This document shows, in pieces, positions 47,711-55,769 of a DNA stretch of 64,000 nucleotides. Under the pieces are notes generated by a model. It saw nothing but the letters and a program-made list of their open reading frames with translations, searched no databases and was not told the DNA's origin. The DNA lies in contig OZ241860.1 in the NCBI GenBank assembly GCA_965203195.1, positions 1,922,001 to 1,986,000 of the forward strand, written 5' to 3'. This DNA is from Bin87 sp965203195. Its GTDB lineage: Bacteria > Chloroflexota > Dehalococcoidia > Lucifugimonadales > UBA3495. A program made the translations under genes and the position numbers. Numbering within the stretch: the stretch's first letter is position 1; every line of letters begins with the position of its first letter.

Positions 47711-48682
47711 ATGAACACTATCAAAACCTTTTTCCTGCTGATGCTGCTAACCGGCCTGCTCCTCGCCATCGGCGGCGCCATCGGCGGCCAGATTGGCATC
47801 ATCTTTGCCCTGGGCTTCGCCCTGCTGATGAACTTCGGCGCCTACTGGTTCAGCGACCGGATTGCGTTGAGCATGGCCCACGCCCGGCCGGTTACGCAGG
47901 AGGACGACCCGGAACTCTACGAGATGGTGGCCGAACAGGCCCGGCTGGCGAATATGCCTATGCCCCGGGTGTACGAGATCGACGACCCCTCCCCCAACGC
48001 TTTCGCCACCGGACGCAACCCCAAAAACGCCGCCGTGGCCGCCACTACGGGCATCCGCCGCATCCTCACCCGCGAGGAGCTGTCGGCGGTGATGGCCCAC
48101 GAAATGGCCCATGTGGGCAACCGCGATACGCTGATTATGGCCGTGGTGGCCACCATCGCCGGCGCCATTTCTATGCTGGCCTTTATGGCGCAGATCGCCG
48201 CCTTTTTCGGCAGCTTCGGCGGTCACAGCGATGACGACGACAACGGCGGCGGGGGCGGGAACATCATCAGCCTGCTGATTATCGCCATCGTTATGCCCAT
48301 TGCCGCCACCATCATCAGGATGGCCATTTCCCGCGCCCGGGAGTTCCAGGCGGACACCACCGGCGCCCACAACTGCGGCGACCCGGACGCCCTGGCCCGC
48401 GCCCTGGAAAAGCTGGAACGGGGCGCCGAAGCCCAGCCCCTGCGGGTCAACGAAGCCGCCTCGCACCTGTTCATCGTCAACCCCCTCAGCGGGCGGTCTA
48501 TGGCCCGCCTCTTTTCTACCCACCCGCCCATTGAGGAACGGGTGCGGCGCCTGCGGAATATGACCGTGCGCCCCGGTTCCGGTTCCATTTCCGGTTCCGG
48601 CGCCGACTATGGCTACCAAACGCCCGTGGACGCCCCGCCCCGCTACGAAATCCCGGACAGCAACGACCGCCCCAACTTCTAG
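47711..48682 (+). CDS. htpX: Membrane zinc metalloprotease HtpX
   Basis: A 323-residue protease for misfolded membrane proteins. Two N-terminal hydrophobic segments, then PNAFATGRNPKNAAVAAT and the zinc motif AVMAHEMAHVGNRD with HEMAH; two more membrane segments flank an Asp/Gly-rich insertion (HSDDDDNGGGGG); the third zinc ligand Glu is in SRAREFQADTTGA. FSTHPPIEERVRRLRNM is the family end, followed by a 30-residue tail. The gene is convergent with the exonuclease gene. Confidence 0.95.
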   Translation: MNTIKTFFLLMLLTGLLLAIGGAIGGQIGIIFALGFALLMNFGAYWFSDRIALSMAHARPVTQEDDPELYEMVAEQARLANMPMPRVYEIDDPSPNAFATGRNPKNAAVAATTGIRRILTREELSAVMAHEMAHVGNRDTLIMAVVATIAGAISMLAFMAQIAAFFGSFGGHSDDDDNGGGGGNIISLLIIAIVMPIAATIIRMAISRAREFQADTTGAHNCGDPDALARALEKLERGAEAQPLRVNEAASHLFIVNPLSGRSMARLFSTHPPIEERVRRLRNMTVRPGSGSISGSGADYGYQTPVDAPPRYEIPDSNDRPNF

Positions 48683-48748
48683 GCCCTGCGGTCAGATTAT
48701 TTTGGCCCGCAGCGTTTTGCCCCCGGCATCCCGGTTTGACGGCGCTCC

Positions 48749-49633
48749 CTAATTCCCGGCCGGTTCCGGCAGCCGGTTCAGCAGCGACTCCAGCCCCAGG
48801 CGGCGGCACAGGTCGCCCAAATCGGGCTGCCGGACGCCCCGCCACTGCAACTGGCCGGGCTCATTTTCCGGCAGCGGCGCATCCAAACGCAGCGTGGCCA
48901 GCCGGCGGTACAGCAGCGCGTCATCGTACTGCGCCGCCAGCGACCGGGCCAGCCCCGATGCCCCGCGCACTTTCACCGCCCAGTCGCCGGCATCGGCGGG
49001 AATGGCGTCAATGTGGCCGTAGCGGGTCAGCACGGCGGCGGCGGAACGCGCCCCCCAGCGGGGGATGCCGGGGATGCCGTCGGCGGCATCGCCCACCAGC
49101 GCCAGATAGTCGGGTATGGACGCCGGCGGCGTTCCGAATTTGGCGATGACCCCGGCTTCGCCGGTTAGTTCCCCTTTGCGCCGGTCCAGCATTGCTACGC
49201 GCTGCCCGTCAACCATCTGAGCCAGGTCTTTGTCGGGGGAGCACATTATCACCTGCTCGACTCCGGGCGCGTTGGCGAGACGGCGGGCGGCGGTGGCGAT
49301 GGCGTCGTCGGCCTCAAACTCGCGCATCGGCCAGACGGTTATCCCCAGCGCTGCCGTTATGGCCTCGGCCAGGGGGAACTGCGCCAGCAGCGCCGCCTCA
49401 ACGCCGGCGCCGGTTTTGTAGCCCGCAAACAGGTCGTTGCGAAAAGAGCGGATGACCGTATCAAAGGCCGCGCCCAGGTGCGTAACTTCGGGCTGGCGGA
49501 GCAGCGCCAGCAGGCTTTGCGCCAGCCCGTAGGTGGCCTTGACCCCGCTGCCGTCCGGGGCCACGCGTTCCGGGCGCGGGGAATAGTGGGCGCGGAACAG
49601 TTCGTAAGTGCCGTCAATGAGATGAATTTTCAT
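48749..49633 (-). CDS. 5'-3' exonuclease (PolI N-terminal/FEN-like)
   Basis: A 294-residue flap/5' nuclease without a polymerase. IHLIDGTYELFRAHY and FRNDLFAGYKTG at the start, the acidic metal site REFEADDAIAT and MCSPDKDLAQMV, then PDYLALVGDAADGIPGIPRWGARSAAAVLTRYG, which contains the helix-hairpin-helix. All acidic residues expected of the family appear to be present. It is the last gene of the minus strand before the Uma2 array and may be read through from it (the gap is 20 bases). Confidence 0.9.
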   Translation of the reverse strand: MKIHLIDGTYELFRAHYSPRPERVAPDGSGVKATYGLAQSLLALLRQPEVTHLGAAFDTVIRSFRNDLFAGYKTGAGVEAALLAQFPLAEAITAALGITVWPMREFEADDAIATAARRLANAPGVEQVIMCSPDKDLAQMVDGQRVAMLDRRKGELTGEAGVIAKFGTPPASIPDYLALVGDAADGIPGIPRWGARSAAAVLTRYGHIDAIPADAGDWAVKVRGASGLARSLAAQYDDALLYRRLATLRLDAPLPENEPGQLQWRGVRQPDLGDLCRRLGLESLLNRLPEPAGN

Positions 49634-49653
49634 GCCGGGTTCAGCGCCGGTCG

Positions 49654-50385
49654 TCAGTCTTGCAGCGCGAAAATCCGCTGCCGCACCGCAAACACAAAGC
49701 CGGGCAGAACCGGGTCGCCGCTGATGGTTTCCGGGTCGTCCAGCATTTCCACCGGCGCGCCGGGGCGGTAGATATGCGCCTGCCGCCGCCGGGGAATAAT
49801 CAGCCAGCCCAGCTCGGCGCCGTTGGCGATGTAGCGTTCCATCTTGCGCTGCAACGGCGGCAGCCGGTCAGTGCCGGATGCTATCTCCACGACAAAGACC
49901 GGGCAGACCGTAATCGGCTTGTCATCCGCCACAGGTGGCAATGCCGCTACCTGTTCCGGCGACAGCCACAGGGCATCGGGGCGTATGCGCGAGCCATCGG
50001 GCAGGCTCATATTGGCGTTGGCGCCATGCGCTTCGCCGCCATGCTCGCGGCTCCAAATGCGGATGTCGACGACCATTTCCACTTCGGCATACGATCCTTT
50101 CCGATTCACCATAGGGCTGATCACCAATTCCCCTTCGGCGGTCAACTCCAGGCTGACGCCGTACTCCTCGTTGGCCTGATGCAGCTCAACGAACCACTGG
50201 TCAATTTCGTCATCCGTAAGCAGGCCGGCCACCGATTCCAGGATGGGCCGGATGTTCACCGACACCGGATGCGGCAGGTCGAAATCGTTCACATCCGCAT
50301 CGGCGGCGACATCCGCAGCCGGCGCGGCCGCCGGCGCCGGCGTTGCCGCTGCCGGCTTGGGGATGGGCATAGCTGTGGTCACCAT
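49654..50385 (-). CDS. Uma2-family putative nuclease, array 2 member 5
   Basis: A 243-residue protein: Ala/Pro/Asp-rich leader (about 30 residues), LPHPVSVNIRPILESVAGLLTDDEIDQWF, VISPMVNRKGSYAEVEMVV, SRIRPDALWLSPEQVAAL (Asp), CPVFVVEIASGTDRLPPLQRKMERYIANGAELGWLIIP (Glu, Lys), and a C-terminal FVFAVRQRIFALQD. This is a different Uma2 subtype from array 1. ATG 50385 gives the same MVTTAMPIPKP start as its neighbours. Confidence 0.88.
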   Translation of the reverse strand: MVTTAMPIPKPAAATPAPAAAPAADVAADADVNDFDLPHPVSVNIRPILESVAGLLTDDEIDQWFVELHQANEEYGVSLELTAEGELVISPMVNRKGSYAEVEMVVDIRIWSREHGGEAHGANANMSLPDGSRIRPDALWLSPEQVAALPPVADDKPITVCPVFVVEIASGTDRLPPLQRKMERYIANGAELGWLIIPRRRQAHIYRPGAPVEMLDDPETISGDPVLPGFVFAVRQRIFALQD

Positions 50386-50389
50386 AATC

Positions 50390-51118
50390 CTATCCTTCCT
50401 GTAGGGCGAAAATCCGCTGTCGCACCGCAAACACAAAGCCGGGCAGAACCGGATCGCCGCTGATGGTTTCCGGGTTGTCCAGTATTTCCACCGGCGCGCC
50501 GGGGCGGTAAATATGCGCCTGCCGCCGCCGGGGAATAATCAGCCAGCCTAGCTCGGCGCCGTTGGCGATGTAGCGTTCCATCTTGCGTTGCAAGGGCGGC
50601 AGCCGGTCGGTGCCGGACATTATCTCCACGACAAAGACCGGGCAGACCGTAATCGGCAGATCATCCGTAATGGGTGGCAGAGCCGCTACCTGTTCCGGCG
50701 ACAGCCACAAGGCATCAGGGCGGAGCCGGGAGCCGTCGGGCAGGCGCATATTGGCATCCGGCCCATAGGCTTCGCCGCCGTGCTGCTCCCCCCAGATATA
50801 AAGCGCGCTCGTCATACTGATTTCGGCCCGGCCGCCGCGTCGGTTCACCATAGGACTAATCACCAATTCCCCTTCGCCGGTCAGCTCAAAGCGCAGGCCC
50901 TGCTCCTCGTTAGCCCGGTCCAGCTCAACGAACCACTGGTCAATTTCGTCATCGGCAAGCCGGCCGGCCACCGATTCCAGGATGGGCCGGATGTTCACCG
51001 ACACCGGATGCGGCAGGTCGAAATCCTCCACATCCGCGTCGGCGGCGACATCCGCAGCCGGAGCGGCCGCCGGCGTTGCCGCTGCCGGCTTGGGGATGGG
51101 CATAGCTGTGGTCACCAT
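50390..51118 (-). CDS. Uma2-family putative nuclease, array 2 member 4
   Basis: A 242-residue paralogue with the same layout (RLRPDALWLSPEQVAAL, VVEIMSGTDRLPPLQRKMERYIANGAELGWLI). It diverges from member 5 mainly in the segment from about residue 70 to 120 (RRGGRAEISMTSALYIWGEQHGG). It ends four bases before the start of member 5. Confidence 0.88.
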   Translation of the reverse strand: MVTTAMPIPKPAAATPAAAPAADVAADADVEDFDLPHPVSVNIRPILESVAGRLADDEIDQWFVELDRANEEQGLRFELTGEGELVISPMVNRRGGRAEISMTSALYIWGEQHGGEAYGPDANMRLPDGSRLRPDALWLSPEQVAALPPITDDLPITVCPVFVVEIMSGTDRLPPLQRKMERYIANGAELGWLIIPRRRQAHIYRPGAPVEILDNPETISGDPVLPGFVFAVRQRIFALQEG

Positions 51119-51122
51119 AAGT

Positions 51123-51821
51123 CTATCCTTCGTGCCGGGCGAAAATCCGTTGCCGCACCGCAAACACAAAGCCGGGCAGCACCGGGTCGCCGCTGACGGT
51201 TTCCGGATCCTCCATCACTTCTACCGGCGCGCCGGGGCGATAGATATGCACCTGCCGCCGCCGGGGAATAATCAGCCAGCCCAGCTCGGCGCCGTTGGCG
51301 ATGTAGCGTTCCATCTTGCGCTGCAACGGCGGCAGCCGGTCGGTGCCGGATGCTATCTCCACGACAAAGACCGGGCAAACTGTTATCGGCTTGTCATCAT
51401 CCGCCACAGGCGGCAAGGCCGCTACCTGTTCCGGCGACAGCCACAGGGCATCGGGGCGTATGCGCGAGCCATCGGGCAGGCGCATATTGGCGTTGGCGCC
51501 GTAAGCTTCGCCGCCATGCTCGCGGCTCCAAAAGAGCAGTTCGGCTCCCATTTCCAACTCGGCATACGCCCCTTTCCGATTCACCATAGGACTGATCACC
51601 AATTCCCCCTCGGCGGTCAACTCCAGGCTGACGCCGTACTCCTCGTTGGCCTGGTGCAGCTCAACGAACCACTGGTCAATTTCGTCATCGGTAAGCAAGC
51701 CGGCCACCGATTCCAGGATGGGCCGGATGTTCACCGACACCGGATGCGGCAGAACAAAATCGTCCGCATCGGCATCAGCAACCGCCGCCGGCTTGGGGAC
51801 GGGCATAGCTATGGCGACCAT
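51123..51821 (-). CDS. Uma2-family putative nuclease, array 2 member 3
   Basis: A 232-residue paralogue with a shorter leader (MVAIAMPVPKPAAVADADADDF). Core motifs as in members 4 and 5; VNRKGAYAELEMGAELLFWSREHGGEAYGANA resembles member 5 more than member 4, indicating mosaic ancestry. Spacing to member 4 is four bases. Confidence 0.88.
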   Translation of the reverse strand: MVAIAMPVPKPAAVADADADDFVLPHPVSVNIRPILESVAGLLTDDEIDQWFVELHQANEEYGVSLELTAEGELVISPMVNRKGAYAELEMGAELLFWSREHGGEAYGANANMRLPDGSRIRPDALWLSPEQVAALPPVADDDKPITVCPVFVVEIASGTDRLPPLQRKMERYIANGAELGWLIIPRRRQVHIYRPGAPVEVMEDPETVSGDPVLPGFVFAVRQRIFARHEG

Positions 51822-51829
51822 AACGTCTA

Positions 51830-52558
51830 TTATCCTTCGTGCAGGGCGAAAATCCGTTGCCGCACCGCAAACACAAAGCCGGGCAGAACCGGGTCGCCGC
51901 TGATGGTTTCCGGGTCGTCCAGCATTGCCACCGGCGCGCCGGGGCGGTAGCGGTACACCCGGCGGTGGTACGGGTCAATCAGCCAGGCCAGCAGCGCGCC
52001 GTTGGCGATGTAGCGTTCCATCTTGCGCTGCAACGGCGGCAGCCTGTCGCTGCCGGACATTATCTCCGCAACGAAAGCCGGGCAAAGGGCAATGGCGCGG
52101 TCGGAACGAATCGGCCCCAATTCCGCCAGTTGCTCCGGCGACAACCAGGACAAATCCGGCTCGCACCGCGCGCCGTCCGGGAGGCGCACTATCGCCCGCG
52201 AGCTGGGAACGCGGCCGCCGTTCTCCCGTGCCCAGTAGGTCAAATCGGCGATGGCCTCACCCTCCGCAAAGCCGCTGTCCATATTCACCATAGGATTGAT
52301 TGCCAACTCCCCTTTTCCGGTAAGTTCCAGGTAAAAGCCGCGCCCTTCATTAAACCTGGCGAAGCCCGCAAACCACTGGTCAATTTCGTCATCGGCAAGC
52401 AAGCCGGCCACCGAATCCAGGATGGGCCGGATGTTCACCGACACCGGATACGGCAGAACGAAATCGTCCGCATCGGCATCGGCGGCCGCATCCGCAGCCG
52501 GAGCGGACGCCGGCAACGGCGGCGCCTGCTTGGGGACGGGCATAGCTGTGGTCACCAT
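51830..52558 (-). CDS. Uma2-family putative nuclease, array 2 member 2 (divergent)
   Basis: A 242-residue paralogue whose middle is the most divergent: VNMDSGFAEGEAIADLTYWARENGGRVPSSRAIVRL, then CEPDLSWLSPEQLAELGPIRS and CPAFVAEIMSGSDRLPPLQRKMERYIANGALLAWLIDPYHRRVYRYRPG. The Asp, Glu and Lys are kept. N- and C-termini remain nearly identical to the others, so conversion seems limited to the ends. Start ATG 52558 matches the array. Confidence 0.87.
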   Translation of the reverse strand: MVTTAMPVPKQAPPLPASAPAADAAADADADDFVLPYPVSVNIRPILDSVAGLLADDEIDQWFAGFARFNEGRGFYLELTGKGELAINPMVNMDSGFAEGEAIADLTYWARENGGRVPSSRAIVRLPDGARCEPDLSWLSPEQLAELGPIRSDRAIALCPAFVAEIMSGSDRLPPLQRKMERYIANGALLAWLIDPYHRRVYRYRPGAPVAMLDDPETISGDPVLPGFVFAVRQRIFALHEG

Positions 52559-52562
52559 AAGT

Positions 52563-53294
52563 CTATCCTTCGTGCAGGGCGAAAATCCGCTGCCGCACCG
52601 CAAACACAAAGCCGGGCAGAACCGTGTCGCCGCTGATGGTTTCGGGATCCTCCAGCGTTTCCACCGGCCGGCCGGGGCGGTAGCAGTACACCCGGCGATG
52701 GTACGGGTCAATCAGCCAGGCCAGCAGCGCGCCGTTGGCGATGTAGCGTTCCATCTTGCGCTGCAACGGCGGCAGCCGGTCAGTGCCGGACATTATCTCC
52801 ACGACAAAGACCGGGCAAACCGTTATCGGCTTATCATCATCCGCCACGGGCGGCAGGGCCGCTACCTGTTCCGGCGACAGCCACAGGGCATCGGGACGGA
52901 GCCGGGAGCCATCAGGCAGGCGCATATTGGCATCCGGCCCATAGGCTTCGCCGCCGTACTCATCCTCCCAGTTGCCAAGTGCTAACGTCATACGGAGTTC
53001 GGCCCGGCCGCCATGTCGGTTCACCATAGGGCTGATCACCAATTCCCCTTCGCCGGTCAGCTCAAAGCGCAGGCCCTGCTCCTCGTTAGCCTGGTCCAGC
53101 TCAACGAACCACTGGTCAATCTCATCATCGGCAAGCCGGCCGGCCACCGATTCCAGGATGGGCCGGATGTTCACCGACACCGGATGCGGCAGAACAAAAT
53201 CGTCCGCATCGGCGGCGACATCCGCGGCCGGAGCGGACGCCGGCGCCGGCGTTGCCGTTGCCGGCTTGGGGACGGGCATAGCCGTGGTGACCAT
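52563..53294 (-). CDS. Uma2-family putative nuclease, array 2 member 1
   Basis: A 243-residue paralogue, first in transcription order. Leader MVTTAMPVPKPATATPAPAS, then HPVSVNIRPILESVAGRLADDEIDQWF; middle region RHGGRAELRMTLALGNWEDEYGG like member 4; C-terminal half NGALLAWLIDPYHRRVYCYRPG like member 2. It starts 39 bases from the malate synthase stop, so the array may be transcribed from upstream of malate synthase. Confidence 0.88.
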   Translation of the reverse strand: MVTTAMPVPKPATATPAPASAPAADVAADADDFVLPHPVSVNIRPILESVAGRLADDEIDQWFVELDQANEEQGLRFELTGEGELVISPMVNRHGGRAELRMTLALGNWEDEYGGEAYGPDANMRLPDGSRLRPDALWLSPEQVAALPPVADDDKPITVCPVFVVEIMSGTDRLPPLQRKMERYIANGALLAWLIDPYHRRVYCYRPGRPVETLEDPETISGDTVLPGFVFAVRQRIFALHEG

Positions 53295-53333
53295 AGCGGG
53301 TTATCCTTGCGGGGCGGTTTGCGCGTCCCCCGG

Positions 53334-54914
53334 CTAATCCAGGTAGCGGTAGCCGGGCGTCGTCAGAAACTCGACAAAGTTCTCGGACAGAACGATTTCG
53401 TCCAGCAGTTCCACCGCCTTGTCCAGCGCGCCGGGGTTTTCGGAACCGCGCTGCGCGACCAGCGCCGCCGCTTCCTCGGCCCGCGCCTGCCGGTACAGCG
53501 CGGCGGTGACCGGCCGGCCGTCGTCCAGCAGCGCCCCGTGGCGGAGCCACTGCCACAGCTGGGAACGGGAAATCTCGGCGGTGGCGGCGTCTTCCATCAG
53601 CCCGTAAATCGCCACGGCGCCGTTGCCGCGCGTCCAGGCGTCAATATACTGTAGGGCCACGCTGATGTTGTTGCGCAGGCCCGCCTCGGTGATTTGGCCC
53701 TCCGGCACCGCCAGCAGGTCATCCGGCGCAACGCGGACTTCCGGGATCACGCCCAGTTGGTTGTCGCCGGCAAAGGCGGCCTGGAACACATCCAGCACCG
53801 GCGGCACCAGGCCGGGGTGGGCAATCCAGGCGCCGTCAAAACCCTGGTCCGCTTCCCGCTGCTTGTCGGAACGCACCTGGGTGAAAGCCGCTTCGTTGGC
53901 GGCTTCGTCATCGCGACGGGGAATGAACGCCGACATACCGCCCAGCGCGTGCGCCCCCCGCCGGTGGCAGGTATTCACCAGCAGCTGCGCCGCCGAAGTG
54001 AGGAAATGCGTCGCCATCGTAACCTGCGCCCGGTCGGGAAACACCATATCGGCGCGCCCGTTGAACACCTTGATGACGCTGAAAATGTAATCCCAGCGCC
54101 CCAGGTTGAGACCCGCCGGCCGCTCCCGCAGTTCGTACAGGATTTCCTCCATCTCAAAGGCCGCCAGGATGTGCTCGATCAGCACGGTGGGGCTGATGGT
54201 TCCCGGCGGAATGCCCAGCCTGGCCTCGGCGTAGTTGAATACATCGTTCCAGAGGCGGGCCTCCAGGTGCGACTGCAACTTGGGCAGGTAGTAGTAAGGC
54301 CCGGCGCCGTGGCTCTGCTGGGCGATATAGTTGTGATAAATGGCGAGGCCGAAATCAAAGAAGCTGCCGGCCACGGGTTCGCCGTCCACCAGCAGGTGCC
54401 GTTCCATCAGGTGCAGGCCGCGGGGTCGCACGCAGAGCGTGGCGGTTTGCTCATTGAGCCGGTACTGCCGGCCGTCGGGGGTTTCGTCGCTGATGGTGCG
54501 ACGGTAGGCGTCGCGCACATTGCGCTGCCCGTCCAGCGTGGGCAGCCAGGCGGGGGAATGGGCGTCCTCAAAGTCGGTCATATAGACCTGCGCGCCGCAG
54601 TTGAGAGCATTGATGACCATCCGGCGGTTGGACGACGGGCCGGTGATCTCCACCCGGCGGTTGGACAGGTCGGCCGGCGCCGGCGCCACCCGCCAGTCGC
54701 CCGCGCGGACGCTGCGGGTTTCGGGCAGGAAATCGGGCCGGGCGCCGGCGTCAATTTCCGCCTGGCGACGCACGCGGGCCGCCATCAAACGGCGCCGGGC
54801 CGTCTCAAAATTGCGGTGCAACTCGGCGACAAAGCCGAGCGCATCGGCGGACACCAGATCAGCATACTGCGCCGGCACAGGGCCGAGAACTTGGATGTCG
54901 TTATAGTCAGGCAT
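53334..54914 (-). CDS. aceB: Malate synthase A
   Basis: A 526-residue glyoxylate-cycle enzyme condensing glyoxylate and acetyl-CoA to malate. Landmarks: VRAGDWRVAPAPADLSNRRVEITGP, MVINALNCGAQVYMTDFEDAHSPAW (catalytic Asp/Glu and metal site), LCVRPRGLHLMERHLLVDGEPV, YYYLPKLQSHLEARLWNDVF, TISPTVLIEHILAAFEMEEILYELR, GAHALGGMSAFIPRR and the C-terminal REISLSQ-like AEISRSQLWQWLRHG. All are isoform A signatures. Isocitrate lyase is not in the window. Confidence 0.95.
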   Translation of the reverse strand: MPDYNDIQVLGPVPAQYADLVSADALGFVAELHRNFETARRRLMAARVRRQAEIDAGARPDFLPETRSVRAGDWRVAPAPADLSNRRVEITGPSSNRRMVINALNCGAQVYMTDFEDAHSPAWLPTLDGQRNVRDAYRRTISDETPDGRQYRLNEQTATLCVRPRGLHLMERHLLVDGEPVAGSFFDFGLAIYHNYIAQQSHGAGPYYYLPKLQSHLEARLWNDVFNYAEARLGIPPGTISPTVLIEHILAAFEMEEILYELRERPAGLNLGRWDYIFSVIKVFNGRADMVFPDRAQVTMATHFLTSAAQLLVNTCHRRGAHALGGMSAFIPRRDDEAANEAAFTQVRSDKQREADQGFDGAWIAHPGLVPPVLDVFQAAFAGDNQLGVIPEVRVAPDDLLAVPEGQITEAGLRNNISVALQYIDAWTRGNGAVAIYGLMEDAATAEISRSQLWQWLRHGALLDDGRPVTAALYRQARAEEAAALVAQRGSENPGALDKAVELLDEIVLSENFVEFLTTPGYRYLD

Positions 54915-55009
54915 AATCCCTCGTCCCGGTTGATGATGCTTGAGGACGTGATGTGATGGCTGGAATGGAGTGGAACGGAATGCAGTGCAGTGTCACAGAG
55001 AGCGGCGCT

Positions 55010-55678
55010 TTACTCGTCGCCGCCGGCGGGAAGCGCGGGGTTGGGTTCGGTGGCCGGCGCAACGGGATAGCGGCCGTCGCCGTGATGATGAAAGGCCAGG
55101 CGCACCAGCAAATCCTGGTGGTTGTGCTGCATCTGCTGCGCCAGGGCGTTGATTTTGGCGTCAAAGTTGGCTTCCAGAGCGTCAATCCTGGCGTTAACCC
55201 TGGCTTCCAGAGCGTCCATCTTGGCGTTGAAATCGGCTTGCAGGGCCCTGAACCCGGACGCCGTGCTTTCGGCCAGGGTGTTGATTTTAGCGTCCATAGT
55301 GGAGAACCTGTATTCCGTTTTCTCCGCCAGCCGATCGCGTTTGGCGTCCGCAGCGGCGAACCCGTGCTCCATTATTTCCGCCAGCCGATCGCGTTTGGCG
55401 TCCGCAGCGGCGAACCCGTACGCCGTTCTTTCCGCCTGCCTATCGATTTTAGTGTCCAACTTGGCACCCAGCGCATCGACTTTGACTTCCAAAGCCGTCA
55501 CGCGCCGGTCAAGCGCGGCAACGGCGTCCTTGACGCCGGCCACCTCCGCAGACAGGGCTGCGATGTCGGCCTTCAGCTCCTGCCGGTTGGCGCGGGCATC
55601 GGCGCGCAGGTACAGCACTGCCCCGATGATGGTGACTACGAATACCAAGGGGGCGATGAACGGTTGAAGCTGTTCCAT
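55010..55678 (-). CDS. Membrane-anchored coiled-coil protein with 18-residue repeats
   Basis: A 222-residue protein: one N-terminal membrane segment (FIAPLVFVVTIIGAVLYL), then about 160 residues of heptad coiled coil (LSAEVAGVKDAVAALDRRVTALEVKVDALGAKL style). Three consecutive 18-residue units begin GFAAADAKRDRLAE, the first two nearly identical at DNA level (period 54 bases, about 55327 and 55381). A second set of repeats is of the type DALEARVNARI. The layout resembles many membrane-tethered coiled-coil proteins; function unknown. Confidence 0.65.
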   Translation of the reverse strand: MEQLQPFIAPLVFVVTIIGAVLYLRADARANRQELKADIAALSAEVAGVKDAVAALDRRVTALEVKVDALGAKLDTKIDRQAERTAYGFAAADAKRDRLAEIMEHGFAAADAKRDRLAEKTEYRFSTMDAKINTLAESTASGFRALQADFNAKMDALEARVNARIDALEANFDAKINALAQQMQHNHQDLLVRLAFHHHGDGRYPVAPATEPNPALPAGGDE

Positions 55679-55769
55679 TGCCAGACACCTCCAGTGCTGC
55701 CAGGCACCTCTGCCGGACCTGTCGCTTCGCTGCCAACGGTGCCGCCCGGCTGACGGGCGGTCGCCATCG

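Noticed and set aside
49654..53294. Insertion sequence or transposon suspected from repeated near-identical termini
   Set aside because: The repeats are the conserved gene ends of tandem paralogues; no transposase, inverted ends or target duplications seen.
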